Shown here in pieces: positions 59,437 through 64,000 of a DNA stretch of 64,000 nt. Below the pieces are notes generated by a model. It did not search any database. It had not been told where the DNA came from and saw only the letters and a program-made list of their open reading frames with translations. How positions within the stretch are numbered: the stretch's first letter is position 1; each line of letters opens with the position of its first letter. The position numbers and the translations under genes are program-made. The DNA comes from Gigaspora margarita. Lineage: Eukaryota > Glomeromycota > Glomeromycetes > Diversisporales > Gigasporaceae. The DNA is taken from contig WTPW01000562.1 in NCBI GenBank assembly GCA_009809945.1, positions 239,724 to 303,723 on the forward strand, written 5' to 3'.

Positions 59437-60600
59437 AAATATGTCAAAATATATCGGTTTGTGCAAGAATATCTGTAAGTATATTTATTATACGTTAGAG
59501 AATGATGATGTTTGAATGTTGGTATTAACATTTAATAACACGTTCATATCTTAGACCTTTCTTCTTTTGACATATTTAAACTGTAATTTGACCACATATT
59601 ATTCAATGGATTATCAATAAGTGCTTGAAATAAATATATTTAGGACTGCAATGTAACGCAAAAAGGGCGTTATAGTATTGCTGTAAATACGGAAATAGAT
59701 GCATTTTCATCATGCAATATGATCTATTGAAACTTTTATACGGTCTTGACTGTTTCTTGGTATTATTTGATATTTTTAATTGTAACTTAACTATTAAGGT
59801 CATAAAATATATTCCTTAAAACATTTATCGTGCTTCTTTAGATGAATAACAATCATAAGGGCAGCATGATCTTACAATAAAGTTTAAAGTTCAGGAATGT
59901 CAACGTAATTTCTAGCATCCGGCGTTGTTTTCGAATATTTTCAGTAAGGCTTGCGAGTTAATTGGCCTATTTTTAAATCAATATTGTGTTTTAGGAATAT
60001 GTTATTTGTGGTATTATTGAGAGTTTGAAAACGCTGTTTCAAATAATATCCATCAAGTTGCAGTTATTTTGCACAAGTATCGATATAAAATGTTCTACGG
60101 ATAGATGACATTAACAAATAACGTTATTTATGTCTGGATCTCAAATCACAATATGTAAGAGGGAATTTAGAAGTGATAATATTACAACTTGTAGAGATGA
60201 ACGAGCAATAATTAACTTATTTTTGTCAGATGTAATCTTAAAGTAAATTATAAACTCAATCTGTTGATCAGATTTAATTTGCATGCATGATTTATTACTT
60301 ATTACGTAAAAGTTAGAGGAAATAGCTGGATTGCCTGGGTAATTGACGATACGACTCTGGTTAAGATATTGTCACGTGTCATTATTAGTGCGAATCGCCG
60401 AAAATATATCATTAATGCGTAGTAGTCAACATACTGTACGTATATTGTTTTAATGATTGTGGTTTACTATGCATATTAGCTAAGAACTAATGTAACAAGT
60501 GATAGATCTTGCGTAGATAAGGGTTTGTTAATTAAACCTTTTTTTTATTAATGAAAATTATGTTCAAAAGTAAGGTGAATATGGATGGCGCAGGTAACTT
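59437..60600 (+). other. 3' UTR and downstream intergenic DNA
   Basis: AATAAA occurs at 59629 and 59876 as candidate poly-A signals for the zinc-finger gene. No repeats are evident, so this looks like single-copy flank. Confidence 0.45.
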
Positions 60601-61415
60601 TTACGGTTGTTATCACGTGATCTAATGATCAGAATCGAACGTTTTTGTTATCATTCGATTCGTCACATCGAGACAAATCGAATGATACCAAAATCGTTAG
60701 ATTCTGATCACTAGATCACATATTGCAAATTAAAATAAAAGCTAAAAAATCAACAAATTATTATATGTGTACCAATTATGACGTTCACGTGATATCTTGT
60801 GATCTAGCGATCAGAATCGAACGATTTTAGCACCAGTCGATTCGTTTCAACAAGACGAGTTGAAAAGTACCAGAATCATTTTATTCTAATCATTACAACA
60901 CAAGTTACAAACAATAAAAGATTAAATTTTAAAAGACAAAAAAATAAATTTGATGCATTGTTAGCAAATTTTTTATTAAGCAAATCAACCTTCATTAATA
61001 AGACAATTTTATTCATTGTTATATGTTCTATTTACCTCTAAATTAATTTATTTTTATAAAATATGTTTTTGTACCAAAAGAATTTATTTTGGTGCAAGTA
61101 AGTTTTTTACAAATGATTTTTAATAAAAAATCTGATTTTTATGAAAATTTAGAGGCAAGTAGAATTTGTTATAACAAACAAAATTATTTTAATAATAAAG
61201 GTCGATTTACTTAATAAAAAAAGCACTATTAACATACTACAATTAGGTGTATTAAAAACTTTAAATTAAAAATTTTATTTATTTATTTAAGCATCAATAT
61301 CTTGTGATCCAGTAATCAGAATCAAATGATTTTACTACTATTTGATTTGTCTCATTGAGATAAATCAATAGTAGCAAAACCACCCTGATTCTGATTACTG
61401 AATCACAAGATATCA
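60601..61415. repeat. Palindrome of palindromes, axis near 61090
   Basis: Hairpins at about 60605-60720, 60790-60900 and 61300-61410 all have the pattern GATCNNTNGATCAGAATC, then TCTCATCGAGACAAATC as loop, then the complement. The 60842 and 61352 hairpins are symmetric about a larger stem (TTAGAGGCAAGTAGAATTTG with its complement) centred near 61085. It is the same design as 28510-31060. Confidence 0.65.
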
Positions 61416-61479
61416 CATGTGCATCCTAATTGGTACCGGACGGTCTATGCAAAAAGTCTATGGACACATATAGATCACG

Positions 61480-62790
61480 TGATATATTATCTTCCAGAAA
61501 CCTACATAGTTGCAAAACTTATGTTTTTGATACTCCTGCACTTACTTTTTTGATACTGATCGATATGCAGATCCCAGTAAAAATAAAAAATTTAAAAACT
61601 TTGAGCAAAGATATCTTGACAACTTCTCACTTGAATCTGATAATACTTTTTTGTTTTGAATTCTATGAATTCATAGAATTCAAATAAAAAATTTTTTATC
61701 AAATTTAGCTATATGGTTGTCGAGATATTTTCACTTAAAATCTGAAAAAAATCAAACCACTTATTAAAATAGAAGCTGTGCCAAATTCCTTCCTAACTTT
61801 GAGCGAAGATATCTTGATAACTATTTGACCAAATTCAATAAACTATTTTTTGTTTGAATCCTATGGATTCATAGAATTCAAATAAAAAAAATATTTAGTC
61901 AAATGGTTATCAAGATATCTTTAGAGAAATCAAAATGTCTATTAAAATAAAAGCTATACCAAATTTTCTTTCTAACTTTGAGCAAAGATATTTCAATAAC
62001 TATATAACTAAATTTGATAAAACTTTTTTTATTTGAATTCAATGGATTCATAGAATTCAAAAAAAAAAATTACATCACATTTAATCAAGTGGTTGTCAAG
62101 TTATCTTTGCTCAAAAAAAAATCAAATTGTGTATCAAAATAAAATTGACACAAATTTTCATTCTAACTTTGAGTAAAGATTTCTCAACACCCACTTGACT
62201 AAATGCAATGAAAATTTTTTATTTAAATTTTATGAATGCATAAAATTGACAAATTAAACGTATCGAATTTGAACAGGCTGTTATTAAGATATCTTCGTTC
62301 AAAGTTAGAGAGAAAATTTCTATTTTGATATCTGTTTTATTTTTCTCTAATTTCGAGCAAAGATACCTTAATAGCCGCTTGACTAAATTTGATAAAAATT
62401 TTTTTATTCGAATTCTATGAATTCATAGGATTCAATAAAAAAAGTTTTATCAAATTTGGTCAGATGGTTATCAAGATATCTTCACTCAAAGTTAAAGAGG
62501 AATTTGGTGAAGCTTCTATTTTGATAAGCATTTTGATTTTCTCTGGTTTTGAGGAAGATATCTTGACAACCACATGGCTAAATTTGATGAAAATTTTTTA
62601 TTGAATTCTATGAATCCATAGAATTTAAAACAAAAAGGTATTATCAGATTCAAGTAAAATTTGTTAAGATATCTTCGCTTAAAGTTTTTAAATTTTTTTA
62701 TTTTTATTAGGATCTGTATGTCAATTAGTATCAAAAATTAAGTCAGAAGTATCAAAAACGTAAGTTTTGCTACATAGTTATCCTAAAAAA
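61480..62790. repeat. Six-unit tandem hairpin array
   Basis: Units of 180-200 bases are each centred on a GAATTCTATGAATTCATAGA hairpin (centres near 61665, 61865, 62045, 62235, 62420 and 62615). The units are separated by TTGAGCAAAGATATCTTGA words in both orientations. Outer arms with TGATACTGATCGATATGCAG (left) and its diverged complement near 62705-62740 enclose the array. Short open frames here are by-products. Confidence 0.75.
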
Positions 62791-62811
62791 AATTTTTAGT
62801 CACATGACTTG

Positions 62812-63130
62812 TTGTGGCACAAACCAATTGAATTTCAGGATCACATATAACATAAAAATTGCACTTTTTATAATTTTTCATAAAAAATCACTAATAACTC
62901 TGAAGTTTGTCTATGAAATCATCTACTGCGCATTAACAAAAAAAATTTCTTGCAACATTTTGGTACTAGCAGCACTCTAACCAAGCATCTAACCCAAACT
63001 TTAACTACAGAACTACTCAATTTATTACTTTAATTTTATCATCTTATTCGATTGTTTTAATTGTTTTAATTTTTATATTACACCTAATCTCAAAATTTAA
63101 TTGGTTTGTGCTATGAAAAATTACGTGATC
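62812..63130. mobile_element. Inverted-repeat element with TGGCACAAACCAATT ends
   Basis: GTGGCACAAACCAATTGAAT at 62815 and the complement of ATAGCACAAACCAATTAAAT near 63100 face each other. A third TGTGGCACAAACCAAT at about 63219 marks a further copy. Non-coding. Confidence 0.5.
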
Positions 63131-63635
63131 AGAAAATTTTTTGTGGGATAGCTACTACCTTTTCTTATAAACAATTACCCCAGTATCGCTATCAAATTTT
63201 CACTATCATGTGATTTTTTGTGGCACAAACCAATAGCAAGTCTTGCTTTGATGTAATAGTACACGAGCAAGAAGATCAAAACAAAATGTTCACTTTTTCA
63301 AAAATTGCTTATAGAAATTACTTTACATACCCTAACAAAAAAAATCTTTTAAACAATTTTTCTATATGTTTTGCTAACATCAAGCCCCATAGAAACCCTA
63401 AATCTAACTTAAATGAACTTGAAGTTTTTTAGGCATAGTCAAGTTATAGTAAAAAAGTGATAGCAATCCTAAAAAAAATTCTTATAGACACATACCAAAA
63501 TAATAATTTTTTGATTTAAAAGGTAATCTAATAAGAATTTTATACTAAATTAACCTCCTTAAACATTCTAATAAAACATGTTCTTCTGGTCTTTTTAGTT
63601 CTGATGGTAAAAGATTATTAAAATCAGTCCAGTAT
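63131..63635. other. AT-rich spacer with partial repeat
   Basis: Apart from the TGTGGCACAAACCAAT word near 63219, nothing is recognised. The 70-codon frame at 63220 has no family resemblance. Confidence 0.35.
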
Positions 63636-64000
63636 CATCATGAAATATTTTAAGTAGCTATATATCGATATATAACACATAATCGTTTTATATCGATTAA
63701 AATTAATCATTATACATCGATTAACTTGTTATAAATCGATATATATCTATAATCGATAAATATCGTAATTAAAATATAAATTGTTATACATCTGCTAATC
63801 GATAGTTATCGTATTCATTATGGCGCGTAGCGCCACCCATCATATTTTGTTTTTATTTTTTAAATTACAGTAGTAGTTTCGAAATAGTTCGATACATTTC
63901 AAAAATATTTTAGAACTGTGAAACCAAGCGATCTGTAACCTGCATCATACCAAGCGCGCATTGGACTATATTTGCGCAATGATTCGAAATTTTGTATGAT
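63636..64000 (-). mobile_element. Palindrome-ended element, copy D (ATCGAT word), cut by window end
   Basis: After CATCATGAAATATTTT come many ATCGAT/TATCGATATATA words (63665-63810), then interior sequence matching copy C: TTTCGAAATAGTTCGA, TTTAGAACTG, ATCTGTAACCTG, AAGCGCGCATTGGACTATAT. The same body with a third terminal word indicates a related element with diverged ends. Confidence 0.6.

Noticed and set aside
61480..62790. CRISPR-like spacing of hairpin units
   Set aside because: The unit is about 190 bases, the spacers are not unique, the genome is eukaryotic and there are no cas genes.

Overview
The window looks like AT-rich nuclear DNA from a fungus with a large, transposon-filled genome. 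My best guess is an arbuscular mycorrhizal fungus (Glomeromycotina). The reasons are a YMDD-box LINE with RNase H and CCHC-type C-terminal parts, decayed pogo/Tigger transposase and hAT-type BED finger, integrase and gag-protease remnants resembling those common in that group, a 76-bp GT-AG intron, and TTAGGG units. The assignment is an inference from protein style; no marker gene is present. Three long N gaps (11664-12119, 24254-24559, 51392-51626) and several single Ns show draft assembly. || Layout. 1-4052: 3' part of a young LINE whose poly-A tail abuts two TTAGGG units. 5176-6300: minus-strand remnant of another LINE. 6.9-11.0 kb: long SINE-like retroposons nested with TTA/TAA-flanked MITEs. 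11.2-13.6 kb: first copy of a ~2.35-kb element with palindromic ends. 13.6-17.2 kb: non-coding, with duplications. 17.2-25.1 kb: two more retroposons, one split by a 1.8-kb hAT element and by a second copy of the 2.35-kb element. 25-32.5 kb: palindromes, several sharing an axis, and MITEs. 32.7-35.5 kb: a pogo-like foldback element. 36.2-38.5 kb: tandem duplication with hAT elements. 38.5-41.6 kb: decayed integrase. 41.6-54.7 kb: a decayed gag-protease gene split by a 9.2-kb pogo/Tigger element, itself loaded with insertions. 55.4-56.8 kb: BED-finger remnant and MITEs. 57.1-59.9 kb: the one convincing host gene. 60.6-63.6 kb: nested palindromes and a six-unit hairpin array. 63.6 kb to the end: start of a further palindrome-ended element. 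|| The host gene encodes a 625-residue protein with three C2H2 zinc fingers at its C-terminus. It has a TATA box, a probable 5'-UTR intron, one coding intron and poly-A signals. Nothing else in the window looks like a functional host gene. || Three patterns deserve most attention. Many hAT-like or palindrome-ended elements share one architecture, yet each carries a different short subterminal word. At least six retroposons share a ~130-bp central block although their heads and tails differ. Large palindromes contain smaller palindromes on a common axis. Removing the 9.2-kb Tigger element and one TA copy restores a continuous gag reading frame at the junction.
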